From: Hydractinia symbiolongicarpus
Lineage: Eukaryota > Cnidaria > Hydrozoa > Anthoathecata > Hydractiniidae
Assembly: GCF_029227915.1 (NCBI RefSeq)
Contig: NC_079880.1
Span: 18,804,001-18,868,000, forward strand
DNA length: 64,000 nucleotides
Reading direction: 5' to 3'
Position 1 is the stretch's first letter. Each line of letters opens with the position of its first letter. The position numbers and the translations under genes were made by a program. This document shows, one piece after another, positions 62,186 to 64,000 of this stretch. Under the pieces are notes generated by a model. It ran no database searches. It was not told where the DNA came from and saw nothing but the letters and a program-made list of their open reading frames with translations.

Positions 62186-64000
62186 GACAAGTTGCCAAGT
62201 TTTGAAGTTCATACTCGTAAATAACTACATAGGTCATTTCTATACTATATTCGCTCAATTTAAGATTGGTAAAGTTCACTTGTCAATATTTTCGCCCGTC
62301 CTCTATATATTAAATTTGCTTTTTGTTTTTTCCGTAGCACTGCTACTAATTAGCCCAGAGACAGTCAGTCAACAGGTATTTCCCAATCGGAGCAGGAAAT
62401 CTCTAAGCTTTATTTTTGATTATTCTTCTACAACAAATATTGAGGCCTCGTACGCCAAGAGTAATATTTAGCATTTTATAACATAAATAATTCAACCAAA
62501 ATTAGTCCAATGGAAACAAAAAAATTTCTTCTTGGAAAGGCCTTTAAGGCAATTCTTACTTTTGGGTATTATGTATTCTTGAGAAGAGGCGTTGAATTTC
62601 ACCACTTGCAATTAGTTTGAGTGGGTTACGGCCTAGTGACAAAACTTCACAAGAATATGATATAGCATGAATAATTGATAGGAAATTATTACCGACGCTT
62701 TTTCATAAAACACAAGCTTACTACTGAGCAAAGTGATTTTTTGTACAAAAATTTAGTTTCATGGAGGACTCCTAATCAATTATACATCACAGCATAGAAG
62801 ATGCGTAATAATAATCTTTTTGGTATTCACCCACTGCGTTTTTATGGAACATTCAAAATGAAATTTGTAAAAAAGAAAAAACAAGGAAGAACTGCTAAAT
62901 AGAAAATTCTGGTATGGAGTCCAGCGTCGAAACGTTGGGTTATGACTAAAATTTTTATAAAAAAACATGATCTATAAAGAAAATTGAGTTTATGTTAAAA
63001 AAAAGTTTTAAGTTTTGGTTATGGGGGGAAAATGAACACATATTAAAAATTAACCGATATATACACACCATTCGGATAAACTATTTGAGTGCATATAGCA
63101 GCACATACTGCAGGGGGTATGTCAATAAGATGCAAATTCGCATAAGGATGGCATTATTCGCATTGGTGTGATCAAGCATTAAGCAATGAGCTTAGTTATA
63201 TATGTTCTTTACCTTTATAATGTGTCAGCTGATTCCCAATATTTCATTTTGCAATTAGCAAAATACTTAAGTACTTACAAACGAAAAAAGAAATGCTAAA
63301 TAACGCGATAAAGTGCGATTTTTCTTTGAGCCAAAGATGCTTTCATTAAGCTACAAGCATCCACAAAATATATTGATATACAGGTAATTATGTAGGTTAT
63401 TTCTATACTAGGTACACGCAATTTAAAATTGTGAGAATTCACTTCACACCGAAGTTAGAAAGTAGGATCTCAGGTTAATTTGTTAAATCCCAACTCTAAA
63501 AGTGTGCTATCGTTGCTTACGTCAGCTTTACAGTTTGCATCAAATGCAGGGTCTTTGTGGACCCAGACATGGATTACTCCATAAAAGGCATGATAGAAAG
63601 GGTGCCTAGCGAAATTTATCTGCTGCTTGCCTAGCCTATGCATCTGAAAAAGTAGTACTTCCACAGCCAACCAGAGACTTTTCACCAACTTTGTAAAATG
63701 ACCGAAAAATTGGCATTGCTTTTGTGAGGGATTGTAGGTTCACATCATTTCGAATAACTTTATTCTTATGGTCGCGACTTACAGTTTTAAGTCGAGAATA
63801 TGTGTATTCTTGTTTTTGGTGGTACCAAGCATTAAACAGATATAAAAATTAATTATGTACCTTCCTCATAACCCAAATTTTCTTCTACTTTCTCTAAGCA
63901 TTCAGCTTCCTGATTTTATCTTTGTAGCCAGTGTTAGTTTTATCTTAAATACAGCGATACTTTCTGACTTCTTCTAAAAATTGTATTTTTGGCTTGATCT
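62186..64000. other. Window end, no gene recognised
   Basis: AT-rich. Short frames at 62202, 62780 and 63470 have no domain; the last (minus, 72 codons) contains HPFYHAFYGVIHVWVHKD but matches nothing I know. GTCGAAACGTTGGGTTATGA at 62927 recalls the 3' half of Penelope-type hammerheads. Confidence 0.35.

Overview
This is a metazoan nuclear DNA window. It is AT-rich (about one third GC by eye), with GT-AG introns, long intergenic stretches, microsatellites and many short DNA transposons. The protein families (class II DYRK kinase, RIOK3, rhodopsin-type GPCRs), together with the density of orphan GPCRs, Tigger, Helitron-like, piggyBac-like and foldback-type repeats, fit a cnidarian, perhaps a medusozoan or hydrozoan. 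The phylum assignment is an inference. No species-diagnostic gene is present.

Layout. 1-3.5 kb: 3' part of a DYRK2/4-type kinase gene (+), nine exons visible, 5' end off the window. 3.5-8.4 kb: non-coding, with a 639-bp MITE with TAGGCTA-type subterminal repeats, a second inverted-repeat MITE and a short inverted-repeat element. 8.4-13.6 kb: complete RIOK3 gene (+), ten coding exons. 15.9-25.5 kb: two adjacent foldback-type elements. The first has arms of 126-bp tandem repeats and the second has arms of 42-bp tandem repeats; they share a nearly identical 1.3-1.5 kb core segment in the same orientation. 29.3-33.3 kb: three-exon class A GPCR (-) ending in a poly-Asn tail encoded by a GTT/AAC microsatellite. 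34.9-36.1 kb: two-exon 7TM receptor (+) of uncertain class. 37.1-58.1 kb: four intron-less class A GPCR paralogues (-, +, -, -), two of which share a nearly identical central tract suggestive of gene conversion.

Inside the GPCR cluster lies a 2.78-kb Tigger/pogo transposon (44477-47255) with TA target duplication and TIRs. Its two-exon transposase carries one frameshift, and its intron contains an intact HIRAN-domain ORF on the opposite strand. This is the most unusual object in the window. A decayed PIF/Harbinger nuclease plus a possible MADF-like remnant lies at 48.9-50.2 kb. Other mobile traces are a tRNA-derived SINE with an AATAAC tail (55.3 kb), Helitron-like 3' ends (43.5, 44.3, 56.4 kb), a TTAA-flanked piggyBac-type MITE (61.5-62.2 kb), hAT-like termini (8.9, 38.7 kb) and degenerate hammerhead/Penelope-like motifs (40.7, 59.7 kb).

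The cellular genes do not form an operon or pathway. DYRK and RIOK3 are housekeeping or regulatory kinases; the GPCRs form a receptor cluster, four of them a local expansion. From 58.2 kb to the end no gene is recognised.
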